A stretch of 64,000 nucleotides of DNA from CAWCLK01 sp963796225 (lineage in GTDB: Bacteria; Actinomycetota; Nitriliruptoria; Nitriliruptorales; Nitriliruptoraceae), in assembly GCA_963796225.1 (NCBI GenBank), contig CAWCLK010000036.1, positions 1-64,000 on the forward strand, in the 5' to 3' direction. Of the stretch, positions 1 to 9,348 are shown in pieces. A program made the position numbers and the translations under genes. The notes under the pieces were generated by a model. That model had not been told where the DNA came from and searched no databases. It saw nothing but the letters and a program-made list of their open reading frames with translations. The first letter of the stretch is position 1. Each line of letters starts with the position of its first letter.

Positions 1-73
1 GGAGGGCGAAGGCGTCTCCGCTTCACACAGCCAGGGCACGCTGGGCAGGCGCCACAGGACGGGGCAGCCAAGG

Positions 74-874
74 TCAAGTCACAGTGAACGAAACCGTGGC
101 CCAGTCGCCGCGGGCGGCACCGTTGACGCCCCTGACGTTGAGCAGATACGTGTGCGAACTCCCACCTGGCGGGTCCATGATGCGGGCACCAGGGAATGAA
201 ACCGTCCACGTTCCGCCAGTTGCGACTGGCTGAGGGACAACGTTCACCGCGCTGGTGCCCGTCCAAGCCGTTCCCTGCCACTCGGTGGCGTTTCCAAAGC
301 CGCCACCGCTTCTGGTCAGTGTGTATTCGATGGCGGTGATGGGCCCCCCAACGGTCACCTGACCGCTGAACTGCTGTATCCACCCTCCGCCGTGCGTGTA
401 CTGCGCCCCCGGTTCGGGATGGGCAACACTCAGGGTAGGAAGGGCAACGGCTTCCGCCACATGGGCGGAGTCGCTAAGAGGACTAGACCAATTCCCAAGC
501 CGGGCACGGATCCTGTACCAGGCGGCGGACGACGTGGCGAGCGTGTCGGTGCACAGAGTCGTCACGGCACTGGCGCAGACGACGGTCCCGCCCGTCGTGG
601 CGCTCGCCGTACCGAACCTGATCACGTCGTACGAGGTGGCCAGCGAGACGGCGGTCCAGGACAGGTTCACGGTCGACGAGTTCGGTGCTTGCCGTGCTGC
701 CGTGGGAGGGAGCGGAGTCGCGAGGCTGGCCGAGGCAGCCGCAGCGGCCCCCGCGCCCGTCGCTGACCACGCTGCCTGCGCGACGGCGCCCGCGGCAATG
801 ACGAGCACCATCGCGAACGCGACAGCTCCCGCCCCGCAGACGGGGCGCATTCGGAACGACGCCGATTGACTCAT
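74..874 (-). CDS. Exported fibronectin type III-like protein
   Basis: A 266-residue exported protein. Residues 1 to about 35 form a signal region with a hydrophobic stretch that ends in the motif AAWSATGAG, the same AAWSxTGxG pattern seen in the 172-residue protein encoded at 1541-2059. Residues about 58-140 read like a fibronectin type III domain (NLSWTAVSLATSYDVIR core, WYRIRA strand). The C-terminal half, about 148-266, is a second beta-rich domain without a family I recognise. Its ATG overlaps the stop of the upstream gene by 4 bases, so the two are probably translationally coupled. No enzyme motif is visible; a structural or surface-layer role is inference. The 73 bases left of its stop show no feature. 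Confidence 0.8.
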   Translation of the reverse strand: MSQSASFRMRPVCGAGAVAFAMVLVIAAGAVAQAAWSATGAGAAAAASASLATPLPPTAARQAPNSSTVNLSWTAVSLATSYDVIRFGTASATTGGTVVCASAVTTLCTDTLATSSAAWYRIRARLGNWSSPLSDSAHVAEAVALPTLSVAHPEPGAQYTHGGGWIQQFSGQVTVGGPITAIEYTLTRSGGGFGNATEWQGTAWTGTSAVNVVPQPVATGGTWTVSFPGARIMDPPGGSSHTYLLNVRGVNGAARGDWATVSFTVT

Positions 875-1395
875 CGGTTACTGCCCGTGACCTGGACCGC
901 GCGGCCCGAGAAGGTAAGCGGGAACGACGCGCCCTTGCAGGTATCCAGAGCGGAGCCGAGCATCTCGATCGGCAGCGCGATGGTGGCCGTGCCCCTGGCG
1001 GCCACGCGCTCGCTTCCGCGGAAGCGGCCAACGCTGATGTCGGTGCCTGGGCAGCCAGGAACTCCAGCCCCGACGGACACGTCGACCGACTCCACGTCGA
1101 TCGGCTGGGCGTTCGGGTTCGAGATCGTGAGGGACAGCGTCGCCCCGACGCCCGGATAGAGGCCGGAGACACCCCCCGCGATCCCGAAAGTCTTCGGCGG
1201 GGCGCCTGTCACCTTGCCACTGCCCTTGGCGCCGACTGCCTCGATGGTGACGCCCCGAACCTCGGTGTCGTCGCCTCCGCGCACCCTGGCTGCACCGAGG
1301 GCGAACGCAACCGAGACCAACAGCACGAGGACCGCCGCCCACGCGACGACCCCCGCCGGGGGGCGGCGACGGTCAGCGACAGGGGCGGCGGTCAT
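871..1395 (-). CDS. Exported single-anchor protein, paralogue of the 1541-2059 product
   Basis: A 174-residue protein with a single hydrophobic segment at about residues 16-35 and a beta-rich extracellular part. It shares with the product of 1541-2059 an LYPG motif, an NPNxxP motif and two cysteines in the same order (a CPG/CPV cysteine and a TCKGASF/SCKDAEF cysteine), so the two are paralogues and the cysteines likely form a disulphide. It lies 145 bases downstream of that gene and overlaps the next gene by four bases. Function unknown. The signal region lacks the AAWSxTG motif of its neighbours, so it may stay membrane-anchored. Confidence 0.75.
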   Translation of the reverse strand: MTAAPVADRRRPPAGVVAWAAVLVLLVSVAFALGAARVRGGDDTEVRGVTIEAVGAKGSGKVTGAPPKTFGIAGGVSGLYPGVGATLSLTISNPNAQPIDVESVDVSVGAGVPGCPGTDISVGRFRGSERVAARGTATIALPIEMLGSALDTCKGASFPLTFSGRAVQVTGSNR

Positions 1396-1540
1396 AGCGT
1401 GCTCGGCTTAGCTAGGGGCCGGGAGGGCCGGTTATCGAAGTCAGCGGTGGCCTTCGCGGAGCTGGTGCACCCGGAAGGGCCTTCCCCCGCCAGATGGCGA
1501 AGGCGATCACTGCATTGCGGGGGCCACCTGTGCCAGAGGC

Positions 1541-2059
1541 CTACTCGTTGCCGATGGTTGATGCAGCCGACTCGAGCGTGGCGCCGGTGATCGGGAGGTT
1601 GAACTCCGCGTCCTTGCAGCTCTCGTCCGCGTCGTTCTTCATCCGCGTCGTCAACTGGTAGACACCAGAGCCGTCGGTGTCCCCGACCTTGGGACCGATC
1701 ACGGTCTCAGTGTTCGTCTGGGCCACGGCGAAGGAGCCATCGCCCACCGCTTCGGTGAAGACCGTGCCGACAGGGCAGTCACCCGAGGCGTCCGAGGTCG
1801 CTCCGGGGATTGACGTGACAACGACCGGGTAGGGGTTGGGGTTGGTGATCTGGATCGTGATCATCGCAACCGCGCCCGGGTAGAGGTCAGCAGCGAACTC
1901 GTCGGACGAGATCACGGAGTCGGCAGACGTGGAGGCTTCGGCCGCGCCCACACCCGAGCCGGTCGAGCTCCAGGCGGCGACGGCGATGGAGGTGGCGAGG
2001 ATGCCGGTGGCGGCGAAGGCGGTGCCCGTGGCCAGGCGGCGCTGCAGCTTGCTGTTCAT
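1541..2059 (-). CDS. Exported protein with SipW-type-like signal region (TasA/camelysin-like cluster)
   Basis: A 172-residue exported protein. I start it at the ATG at 2059, preceded by AGGAGA, rather than at codons further upstream that would read through the leader. Residues 1-30 are a signal region ending in VAAWSSTGSG, which resembles the SipW-dependent signal peptides of TasA and camelysin-type proteins. The mature part has LYPG, an NPNPYP strand turn and two cysteines. It looks like the first gene of a three-gene minus-strand unit. The 5' leader contains an element also found upstream of the LPxTG gene at 31067. A role as fibre or surface-layer subunit is inference from the signal type and clustering; no signal peptidase gene is in view. 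Confidence 0.75.
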   Translation of the reverse strand: MNSKLQRRLATGTAFAATGILATSIAVAAWSSTGSGVGAAEASTSADSVISSDEFAADLYPGAVAMITIQITNPNPYPVVVTSIPGATSDASGDCPVGTVFTEAVGDGSFAVAQTNTETVIGPKVGDTDGSGVYQLTTRMKNDADESCKDAEFNLPITGATLESAASTIGNE

Positions 2060-2098
2060 GAGTGAGTCTCCTGGCGGCCCCATGGACACGCCCCGTAG

Positions 2099-2137
2099 GT
2101 GGAGTTCCCCGTGCGGCGGGTTCGCCACTGGCTCCAC
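2099..2137 (-). promoter_or_regulatory. Structured 5' leader element, copy A
   Basis: On the minus strand, 78 bases before the ATG at 2059, lies GTGGAGCCAGTGGCGA (2122-2137) followed by ACCCGCC. The inner bases GGCG and CGCC can pair around an AACC loop, and the outer GTGGAG can pair with CTCCAC at 2099-2104. A separate 9-bp hairpin, ACGCAGACC with GGTCTGCGT, sits immediately upstream and partly overlaps it (about 2135-2164). The same 16 bases and the same two stems occur before the LPxTG gene (copy B, 30995-31047). I do not recognise a known riboswitch. The rest of the 378-base gap up to trxA holds only the terminator at 2392. Confidence 0.45.
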
Positions 2138-2391
2138 GCAGACCCGGCGACCAGACTCGGTCTGCGTCTCACTGCCTCGCACTCGCCCCCGTGTTGAGGC
2201 GGAGCGCAACTATCTCCCCGTGACGGCGAGAACACCCGAGGCGAGCGTCACCTCCTCAGGCGTCCATCAGTCCGGACCTGCATCGACCGCCGTCCGTCGA
2301 CAGGGGCTCCGGTTGCGTGGACCAATCGGCCGAGGCCCGCAGGCGTTGACAGGACGGGGCCGACTCGGCCACTGTCCCGCCCCGACGCGGA

Positions 2392-2415
2392 ACGGCCGCC
2401 CCGAAGGGCGGCCGT
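2392..2415 (-). terminator. Rho-independent-like terminator of trxA
   Basis: A perfect 10-bp stem, ACGGCCGCCC with GGGCGGCCGT, closes a 4-base loop (TTCG on the minus strand) 22 bases past the trxA stop codon. No long T run follows, as is common in GC-rich actinobacteria. Confidence 0.7.
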
Positions 2416-2437
2416 CAATGCGTGTGGGAAGCGCGCC

Positions 2438-2812
2438 TCAGCTGGCGTGCTCCTTCTCGTGCTCGGCGATCTGCTTGCGGACGTCGTCCATGTCCAGGTC
2501 GCGGATCTGGCCGAGGAGGTCCTCGACGGCGGCCTCGGGCAGGGCGCCCGGCTGGGCGAACACCATGATGCCCTCGCGGAAGGCCATCAGGGTCGGGATC
2601 GAGCGGATGCCGAAGGAACCGGCGAGCTGCTGCTGGTCCTCGGTGTCGACCTTGCCGAACACGACGTCGTCGTGCTTCTGGGACACCTTGTCGTAGATCG
2701 GGCCGAACTGCTTGCACGGTCCGCACCACTCGGCCCAGAAGTCGATCAGGACGATGTCGTTGTCCTTGATCGTGGACTCGAGGGTCTCGGCGGTCAGGTC
2801 GGTGGTTGCCAC
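2438..2812 (-). CDS. trxA: Thioredoxin
   Basis: A 124-residue thioredoxin. The WAEWCGPCKQ active site lies near residues 26-35, and the cis-proline motif SIPTL follows at about 70, as in the family. It reduces protein disulphides in the cytoplasm. There is no signal peptide. I start at the GTG at 2812 because AAGGAG lies seven bases upstream; a longer reading to 3136 would add a non-conserved proline- and arginine-rich extension overlapping the neighbouring monooxygenase. The C-terminal tail of about 20 residues (LDMDDVRKQIAEHEKEHAS) is charged and longer than in typical thioredoxins. A strong hairpin terminator follows. Confidence 0.93.
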   Translation of the reverse strand: MATTDLTAETLESTIKDNDIVLIDFWAEWCGPCKQFGPIYDKVSQKHDDVVFGKVDTEDQQQLAGSFGIRSIPTLMAFREGIMVFAQPGALPEAAVEDLLGQIRDLDMDDVRKQIAEHEKEHAS

Positions 2813-2900
2813 GGCGGCTCCTTGGGAGCGGGGGAGATCGGGCGTCGTGGGTCTCAACGAAGCAGATGGACCGGACATTCCCGGGGTGTCGCCCTGTCCG

Positions 2901-4457
2901 TCAGACGGGCACCGGGACGCCGGGTCGGTCGCCGGCCGGGGTGGGTGCGCGACGGGTGTGGCGGTAGTGGTCCGGCTCGAACCGGCGGGTGGCCAGCCGG
3001 TACCGGTAGGCCGCCCCGGGCCAGTTGTTGGTGACCTTGCCGCTGGCGTTCTTGTACCAGCTGTCGCAGCCGGCGTTCCAGACCGATTCCGCGATCTCGG
3101 CCTGCACCTGGGCGTTGTAGGCGTCGTGGACCTCACGCTTGACGTCCACGTCGGTGCCGCGGCGCCGGCGCAGGTGCTCGATCGCGTCGACCACGTACCG
3201 CAGCTGCGACTCGATCATGAAGATGATCGAGTTGTGCCCGAGGTTGGTGTTCGGCCCGTACAGCAGGAACAGGTTCGGGAAGTCCGGGACGGTGATGCCG
3301 AGGTACGCCTCGGCGCCGTCGGCCCAGGCGTCCCGGTCGAGCTGTCGCCCGCCCCGCCCCGTGATCTGCATCGGGGCGAGGAACTCCGTCGAGTGGAACC
3401 CGGTGCCGAACAGCAGCACGTCGGCCTCGACCAGCCGTCCGTCGGAGGTGATGATGCCCTCCTCGACCACCCGGCCGATGCCGGAGGTCTCGACCTCGAC
3501 GTGGTCGCGGTCCAGCGCCGGGTACCAGTCGTTGGACACCAGCACGCGCTTGCACCCGATCGGGTAGTCGGGTGTGACCACCTCGCGCAGCTCGTGGTCC
3601 TGGACCTGCCGGTTGATGTGCATCCGGCACAGCAGCTCGCTGGCCTTCCCGAGCAGGGAGTCCTGCTTGTTGAACGCGAGGATGCGCAGCTCGTTGGTCC
3701 AGAAGATCCACTCGCGGGTGAGCAGCTGCGCGCCCGGCACGCGGTCCATCCAGCGCCGCTCCCACCGCCGGTAGGGGCGGTCGCCCTTGGGCAGGATCCA
3801 CGGCGCCGAGCGCTGGAACACCGTCATGTGCGACACCCGGTCGACGATGCCGGGCACGAACTGGATCGCGGAGGCACCGGTGCCGACGACGGCGACGCGC
3901 CTGTCGTCGAGGTCGAGGTCGTGGTCCCAGCGCGCCGAGTGCATGGTCGGGCCCTGGAAGTCGGCCAGGCCGGGCAGGTCGGGCCAGGCGGGACGGCTGA
4001 GCTGCCCGACACCCGAGACGAGGACGCGGGTCACGAAGACCTCGCCGTCGGTGGTGACGACCTCCCAGGTGCCGGTGTCCTCCACCCAGTCCGCCGTGGC
4101 GACCTCACGACCGAAGCGGCAGTGGGCCGGCACGTCGTGCTCGTCCGCGACGCGATGGAGGTAGGCGAGGATCTCGTCCTGCGGGGCGTAGGTGCGCGAC
4201 CAGTCGTTGGGCGCGAACGAGAACGAGTAGAGGTGCGACTTCACGTCGCAGGCCGCCCCGGGGTAGGTGTTGTCGCGCCACACCCCGCCGACGTCGTCGC
4301 CCTTCTCGAGGATGACGAAGTCGGTGATGCCACGCTCGTGCAGGGTGACCGCCATGCCGATGCCACCGAAGCCGGCACCGACGACGAGCGCGGTCAGCGG
4401 GTCGTCGTGGCTGCCTCGACGGTCGACGGCGGGCGGGGCGGGAGCACGGGTGGGCAC
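2901..4457 (-). CDS. Flavin-dependent monooxygenase, Baeyer-Villiger type
   Basis: A 518-residue class B flavoprotein monooxygenase. An FAD Rossmann motif VVGAGFGG lies at residues 25-32, the Baeyer-Villiger fingerprint FQGPTMHSARWDHD near 185-200, and an NADPH-binding motif VVGTGASA near 210. The length suits the family. Such enzymes insert oxygen next to a carbonyl of a ketone or cyclic ketone, using NADPH and FAD; the substrate cannot be told from sequence. An AraC-type regulator is divergently transcribed from 4579, with 121 bases between the starts, so that protein probably controls this gene. The last C-terminal stretch is proline-rich. Confidence 0.9.
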   Translation of the reverse strand: MPTRAPAPPAVDRRGSHDDPLTALVVGAGFGGIGMAVTLHERGITDFVILEKGDDVGGVWRDNTYPGAACDVKSHLYSFSFAPNDWSRTYAPQDEILAYLHRVADEHDVPAHCRFGREVATADWVEDTGTWEVVTTDGEVFVTRVLVSGVGQLSRPAWPDLPGLADFQGPTMHSARWDHDLDLDDRRVAVVGTGASAIQFVPGIVDRVSHMTVFQRSAPWILPKGDRPYRRWERRWMDRVPGAQLLTREWIFWTNELRILAFNKQDSLLGKASELLCRMHINRQVQDHELREVVTPDYPIGCKRVLVSNDWYPALDRDHVEVETSGIGRVVEEGIITSDGRLVEADVLLFGTGFHSTEFLAPMQITGRGGRQLDRDAWADGAEAYLGITVPDFPNLFLLYGPNTNLGHNSIIFMIESQLRYVVDAIEHLRRRRGTDVDVKREVHDAYNAQVQAEIAESVWNAGCDSWYKNASGKVTNNWPGAAYRYRLATRRFEPDHYRHTRRAPTPAGDRPGVPVPV

Positions 4458-4578
4458 GGTGGCGCCTCCTCGGGAGCGTCGTGTCCATGGCGTCGGCCAC
4501 GACGGTAGACCGGGGGTTCAACCATGACCGTGAGCATCGCGGACAGGTGATTGACACTTCCGGACATAGGGTGGCGGC

Positions 4579-5590
4579 GTGGACCTCGACCTGCCCCGAG
4601 GCAGCGCCAGCACCGCGCTGCTGGTCTCGCACGCTGTCGAGCACGGCCTCGACGCCGACACCGTGCTGGCCGGCACGGGGCTGACGCGCCGCCGCGGTCC
4701 ACGACCCGGCCACCGAGGTCACCGGCCGCCATGAGCTGCGGGTGCTGGCCAACCTCGCCGAAGTGGTGGCCGACCCGGTCACCACGGGGCTGGCCCTCGG
4801 GGCGCGCTACCACGCCACGACCTACGGCCTGGTGGGCTTCGCGCTGGTGTCCAGTCCCACGCTGCGCGAGGCGATCGACATCGGGCTGCGGTTCCTCGGG
4901 CTCACGTTCGTCCTCGTCGAGCTGTCCTTCGTCGAGGCCACCGGCTCCGCCCGCCTCGAACTGCACGCCGACCACCTCGACGGTCGCGTCCGCGAGATGG
5001 CCGTGGCCCGCGACGCCGCCGCGATCGCGACCCTGCAGGCCGACATCGCCCCGTCCCTGGCCGCCCTGCGCGAGGTGCGCCTCGCGGTGCCGTCCCCGCC
5101 CGGCGACGCCCCGACCGACGTGGCGGGGGTCCCGCTCGTCCTGGACGCGCCCCGCCACGAGCTGCTCCTCGACCCGGCCAGCCTCGACCACCCACTCCCC
5201 CGGGCCAACGCGCACACGCGCGCGATGTGCGAGGAGCAGTGCCGCGACCTGCTGGCCCGTCGCCGCCGACGCAGCGGCATCGCCGGCCAGGTGCGGGACC
5301 GCCTGCTGGTCGACCCCCCGCACATGCCCGACATGGAGCAGGTCGCCGAGGAGCGCTTCGTCACCTCACGCACGCTGCGCCGCCAGCTGGGCGACGAGGG
5401 CGTCAGCTTCCGCGGGCTCGTCGAGGAGGTCCGCGAGGCGCTGGCCGAGGAGCTGCTCACCCGGTCCGGCCTGACGGTCGAGGAGACCGCGCGCCGCCTC
5501 GGCTACGCCGAACCGGCCGCCTTCATCCACGCCTTCCGGCGGTGGAAGGACACCACACCCGGGGCGTGGCGCGACGGGCGGGGCGGCTGA
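4579..5590 (+). CDS. AraC-family regulator, one frameshift near 4690
   Basis: The N-terminal part from GTG at 4579 reads VDLDLPRG...LLVSHAVEHGLDADTVLAGTGL, typical of the ligand-binding domain of AraC/OruR-like regulators. The protein then continues in another frame from AAVHDPATEV onward. Removing one C near 4690 joins the two into about 336 residues. The C-terminal 90 residues hold the double helix-turn-helix (VAEERFVTSRTLRRQL and EETARRLGYAEPAAFIHAF). It is divergent from the monooxygenase gene and likely regulates it. The break may be a sequencing error, because both halves are well conserved and many genes here carry similar one-base shifts. If it is real, the shorter product from GTG 4742 would lack part of the sensor domain. 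Confidence 0.8.
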
Positions 5591-5599
5591 GCCGAGGGC

Positions 5600-6037
5600 T
5601 CAGGCCGCCACCTCGTCGTCCTGCCTGACCACGGGGCGCTCGATCACGTCGCCGTCGAGGATGCGGAAGGCCCGGATGTCGGGGCGGTCGCGGTCCTGCA
5701 GGGTGACGATCGCGTAGGTCGCCTCGGGGTAGGCGGCCAGGCGGATGTCGGTCTCGGACGGGTAGGCCTGCGTGTGGGTGTGCGAGTGGTAGATGACCAT
5801 CTCCCACTCGTTGTCCTCGATCTCGCGCATGGCCTTCAGCAGCTCGCGAGGGTTCATGACGTAGTAGGTCATGGACCGCTCGTCGTTGGTGATCGTCCAG
5901 TGGTGCAGCGTGCCGTCCGGCTCGATGCCCAGCAGCCCGCAGACCTCGTAGGGGAAGTCCGACCAGGCGTGCGCGACCATGGCGTCCCAGGTCGCGGCGT
6001 CGATGACGATCGGGGCGTCGACGTCGGTGTCGGTCAC
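5600..6037 (-). CDS. JAMM/MPN metallopeptidase (M67 family)
   Basis: A 145-residue single-domain JAMM protease. The zinc motif HSHTHTQAYPSETD (HxH, PS, D) is complete, and the upstream catalytic glutamate sits in FPYEVCGLL. In actinobacteria this family includes Mec, which releases cysteine from the CysO sulfur carrier; other members cut ubiquitin-like conjugates. No CysO or cysteine synthase gene is nearby, so the substrate is open. It starts at GTG 6037 and runs convergent to the AraC gene, with only nine bases between the two stops. Confidence 0.88.
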   Translation of the reverse strand: MTDTDVDAPIVIDAATWDAMVAHAWSDFPYEVCGLLGIEPDGTLHHWTITNDERSMTYYVMNPRELLKAMREIEDNEWEMVIYHSHTHTQAYPSETDIRLAAYPEATYAIVTLQDRDRPDIRAFRILDGDVIERPVVRQDDEVAA

Positions 6038-6101
6038 GGGCTCGACCTCGTGGTGGTGCGGGGCGTGGGGCGCCCCGGGGCGGGCAGGCGTGACCGTATC
6101 G

Positions 6102-6914
6102 TCACGCGCCGGTCGGCCGGTCCTTCGGCGGGCCCGGGAAGAAGGCGTTGGTGCGCGCCACGTACGCGTCGTAGCCCTCCCGCTTGCTGCCCGACGACCC
6201 CATGCGCTTCTCGGTCAGGGCGAGCCCGCTGACCCGGACGATGAACAGCGCCATCAGGCCGGAACCGACCAGCCCGTACCACCCGCCCCAGCCGGTGGCC
6301 AGGGCGAACAGCGCGTACGCGGCCCACACGGTCGTGTCCCCGAAGTAGTTCGGGTGCCGGGTGTAGCGCCACAGGCCCCGGTTCATGACGGTGCCGCGGT
6401 TGGCGGGGTCGGCCAGGAAGCGCGACAGCTGCCAGTCCCCCACCGCCTCGAAGAACAGTCCGACCGCCCAGACCACGACGGCGAGGAGGTCGACCAGGTT
6501 CAGGTCGCCGGGGCGGGTGGCCACCGCCAGCAGCGGCAGGGAGATGAGCCAGGCCAGCAGGCCCTGCAGCAGGAAGACCCGCACGAGCGACTGCATGGCG
6601 AAGGTGTCGGGGTTGCGGGCCCGCATGTCCTGGTACCGCGGGTCCTCGCCGTCACCCCAGTTGCGCCAGGTGATGTAGCCGGCCAGTCGCAGGCCCCACA
6701 CCGTGACGAGCGCCCCGACCAGCACACCCCGCGCCCCGCCACCACCCCGACGCCGTCCCACGAGCACGTAGGTCCAGCCCAGCACCACGAAGGCCAGGCC
6801 CCAGAACCGGTCGACCAGCGACGCGTCGTGCTGCACGAGGCTGCCGAGCCACACGAGGACCATCATCGCCTGCACGGCCGCGAGGCCCCACAGCCACACC
6901 TGCCATGCCGCCAT
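6102..6914 (-). CDS. DUF1295 (steroid 5-alpha reductase-like) membrane protein
   Basis: A 270-residue integral membrane protein with about six to seven hydrophobic segments. The sequence matches the DUF1295 family, related to steroid 5-alpha-reductase and isoprenylcysteine methyltransferase-type membrane enzymes: SLVDRFWGLAFV near the N-terminus and the conserved RYTRHPNYFGDTTVW motif near residue 185. The physiological substrate is unknown. Downstream in the same direction is the JAMM peptidase, 64 bases away. Confidence 0.85.
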   Translation of the reverse strand: MAAWQVWLWGLAAVQAMMVLVWLGSLVQHDASLVDRFWGLAFVVLGWTYVLVGRRRGGGGARGVLVGALVTVWGLRLAGYITWRNWGDGEDPRYQDMRARNPDTFAMQSLVRVFLLQGLLAWLISLPLLAVATRPGDLNLVDLLAVVVWAVGLFFEAVGDWQLSRFLADPANRGTVMNRGLWRYTRHPNYFGDTTVWAAYALFALATGWGGWYGLVGSGLMALFIVRVSGLALTEKRMGSSGSKREGYDAYVARTNAFFPGPPKDRPTGA

Positions 6915-6984
6915 GTGCGCTCCTCGGCTCGTCGTGGCTCGCCGCTGGTTCGACGCGGTCGACGTCGCGGGGCGGCCGCGGGTG

Positions 6985-8413
6985 TCAGCGTTCCACGACG
7001 ATCGGCATCTCGACGGGACTGCCGTCGGGGCCCTGGGCCTGCAGGTAGGTGAACCGTCCCTGGTCGTCGACGTCGGTCACGGGGTGGATGGTCACGGTGT
7101 CGCCGTCGACGTCGACGATGAGCAGGTGGCCCGCGGCGGCCCAGCCTGACCGTGCCGGCCTCGTCGAACCCGTGTCGGCGGCTCCTCGCGCAGCTTGCCG
7201 GAGGCGCCGCACACGAGGTAGTCGATCCCGTCGACCCGGGCGTGCTGGAAGTTGTGCTCGTGGCCGCTGAGCATCAGCCGGACGTCCGCGCGACGAAGCA
7301 GCGGCACGACGTGCTCGAGGAGGCCGGCGTCGTTGCCGTGGTGGGGCCCCGCGCAGTACGGCGGGTGGTGGGAGAAGGGGATGCGCCACCGCGGATGGTC
7401 GGGCCGCTCCTCGGCCGGCGGGAACGCCTCCTCGAGGAAGTCGCGGTGGCGCGGCAGCTCGTAGTAGTGCTCCTCCGGCTGGTCGGACGACTCGGTCGTG
7501 TCGATGGCGACCAGCTCGAGGTCGGCGCCGTACCGGAACCGGTAGTACAGGCCCGGGTCGACCGACGCGCGCGCGACCTCGGCCTCCTCGGCGAAGCGGA
7601 TGTCGGTGAACAGGTTGTCGGCGAGCTCGTCACGGTTGTCGGCCGACTCGCTCTCCGACGCGTCGTGGTTGCCGATGCCGGGGTAGACCGGCACGCGGCT
7701 GATCGTGTAGCGGTACGGGGCGTAGAAGCTGAAGTACCAGTCGTCGTCGGCGTCCCCGGTGCCCGCGACCGTGTCCTCCTCGCCGATGTAGACGTTGTCG
7801 CCGGTGGTCACCACGAACCGGACGCCCGCGTGGTCGACGGCCCGCTCGAGGGCGTTGGCCAGCCGCCACTGCCGGTCCCCGTTGCCCCGCGCGGCCAGGA
7901 TGCCGGTCCCGTAGTCGCCGATCACCGCGAAGCGGGCGGGCGCGACGACGTCGGGAGCCGGGAAGGTCCGGAACCGGGTGTCGTACTCGCGGTCCCGCTC
8001 CTCGAGGTCCCGGCCCGCCTCGGTGCTGTCGTCGACCCAGTCGCGTCGGGGCCCGACGGCCCAGGGCTCCCCGTCGATCGTGACCCGGTAGCGGTAGGCG
8101 GTGTCGGGGCGCAGGCCGCGAACCCAGACGTGGTTGGCCTCGGACGTCCGGGCGCGTGCCGCCACCTCGCCGGTCTGGAGCTCGACGACCTCCACCTCGG
8201 CGTCGCCGATCGGCGGCGAGGAGGCGCCGATGGTGCCGCGCCGCCCTCGGCCTCGCGGAGCTCGTCGAGGTCCTGGTCCTCGACGATCCCCCAGGCATCG
8301 TCGTCGCGGTCGGGGTCGCGGAACCAGAACCCGCCCCAGGCGATCAGCGCGTCGTCGTGGGTGAGCCCGGCCAGGTACAGGAACGGTTCGAAGTGCAGGG
8401 CGGGGTCGCTCAC
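6985..8413 (-). CDS. Calcineurin-like metallophosphoesterase, frameshifted
   Basis: A phosphatase of the purple acid/PhoD-like type broken by indels. The frame from GTG 8413 (VSDPALHFEP, SD GAGAGGA) shifts near 8241 (one base missing). The main body then carries a fibronectin-like strand region (HVWVRGLRPDTAYRYRVTID) and the five metallophosphatase motifs: GDYG, GDNVY, GNHD, SHHPP and GHEHNFQ. One or two further shifts near 7145-7180 lead into the C-terminus GHLLIVDVDGD...MPIVVER, ending at 6985. All catalytic motifs are intact, so I favour sequencing error over decay. It would be about 476 residues long. No signal peptide is visible, so localisation is uncertain. Confidence 0.8.
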
Positions 8414-8490
8414 CGGGGTCCTCTCGTCGGGTTGGTCCCGGGTTCGAAGCCGATGCGGGCGGCGGACAGCGGACACGTAGCCTCGCCGGC

Positions 8491-9171
8491 ATGGCCCACC
8501 GCTCGCTGACCACGCTGGAACGCACCGTCGTGCGGTGCCGTGCGTGCCCGCGGCTGGTCGCGTGGCGCGAGCAGGTCGCCACCGAGAAGCGCGCCGCCTT
8601 CGCCGACCAGGAGTACTGGGGTCGACCCGTCCCCGGGTTCGGCGACCCGCACGCGCGCATCATGGTGATCGGGCTGGCACCCGCAGCCCACGGCGCCAAC
8701 CGGACAGGGCGGATGTTCACCGGCGACCGCTCCGGCGACTGGCTGTTCGCCGCCATGCACCGCGCCGGGCTGGCGAACCAGCCGACCTCGACGCATCCGG
8801 ATGACGGGCTCGAGCTGCACGACGCGTGGGTGACGTCACCGGTCAAGTGCGCCCCGCCGGCGAACCGTCCCACCACCGAGGAACGCGACCGCTGCGCCCC
8901 GTACCTGGCCGACGAGATCCGCCTGCTCGACCCCCGGGTCTACGTGGCCCTCGGTGGGTTCGGCTGGGACGCGGTGTGCCGGCACGTCGGCTGGGAGGGT
9001 CGCAAGCCGCGCTTCGGCCACGGGGCGGAGGCCGTGCTGGCCGACGGCCGCACGCTGCTCGGCAGCTACCACGTGAGCCAACAGAACACGTTCACGGGGC
9101 GGCTGACCGAGACGATGCTCGACGCCGTGTTCGCCCGGGCGAAGCAGATCATGACGGATTCGGGCGGCTAG
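8491..9171 (+). CDS. Uracil-DNA glycosylase, family 5 (UdgB)
   Basis: A 226-residue glycosylase. The N-terminal CRAC cysteines and a second pair (KCAPP and DRCAPY) fit the iron-sulfur cluster of family 4/5 enzymes. Motif A is GLAPAAHGANRTGRMFTGD and motif B is HVSQQNTFTGRLT, which are characteristic of family 5 (broad specificity, removing uracil, hypoxanthine and related bases from DNA). It starts with ATG at 8491 and is divergent from the phosphatase gene, 77 bases away. It marks the left border of the toxin-antitoxin island. Confidence 0.93.
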   Translation: MAHRSLTTLERTVVRCRACPRLVAWREQVATEKRAAFADQEYWGRPVPGFGDPHARIMVIGLAPAAHGANRTGRMFTGDRSGDWLFAAMHRAGLANQPTSTHPDDGLELHDAWVTSPVKCAPPANRPTTEERDRCAPYLADEIRLLDPRVYVALGGFGWDAVCRHVGWEGRKPRFGHGAEAVLADGRTLLGSYHVSQQNTFTGRLTETMLDAVFARAKQIMTDSGG

Positions 9172-9348
9172 GACTACTTCTGTGGCACTTCACGGGGTCC
9201 CCCGATAGGGAGCTCGCCGCCTTGGTTGCTGAGGCACTCTGACGACGGACCCCTGTTACGCGCCGCGCGGCAGTCAGCCGAGACGATCTGTATCGGGCGT
9301 TTCCGAACGGGCCGCACGTCGCGCTCCTCGCGCTCAGCAAGCCATTGC

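Noticed and set aside
2060..2220. Cobalamin or c-di-AMP riboswitch upstream of the 2059 gene
   Set aside because: Fragments such as GCCAGGAGACTC resemble a B12 box, but that segment contains the ribosome binding site and the rest of the riboswitch consensus is missing.
7092..8876. Reading the phosphatase as a single 594-residue protein from 8876
   Set aside because: The extra N-terminal sequence is shadow of the glycosylase gene on the other strand; the conserved N-terminus begins at 8413 in another frame.
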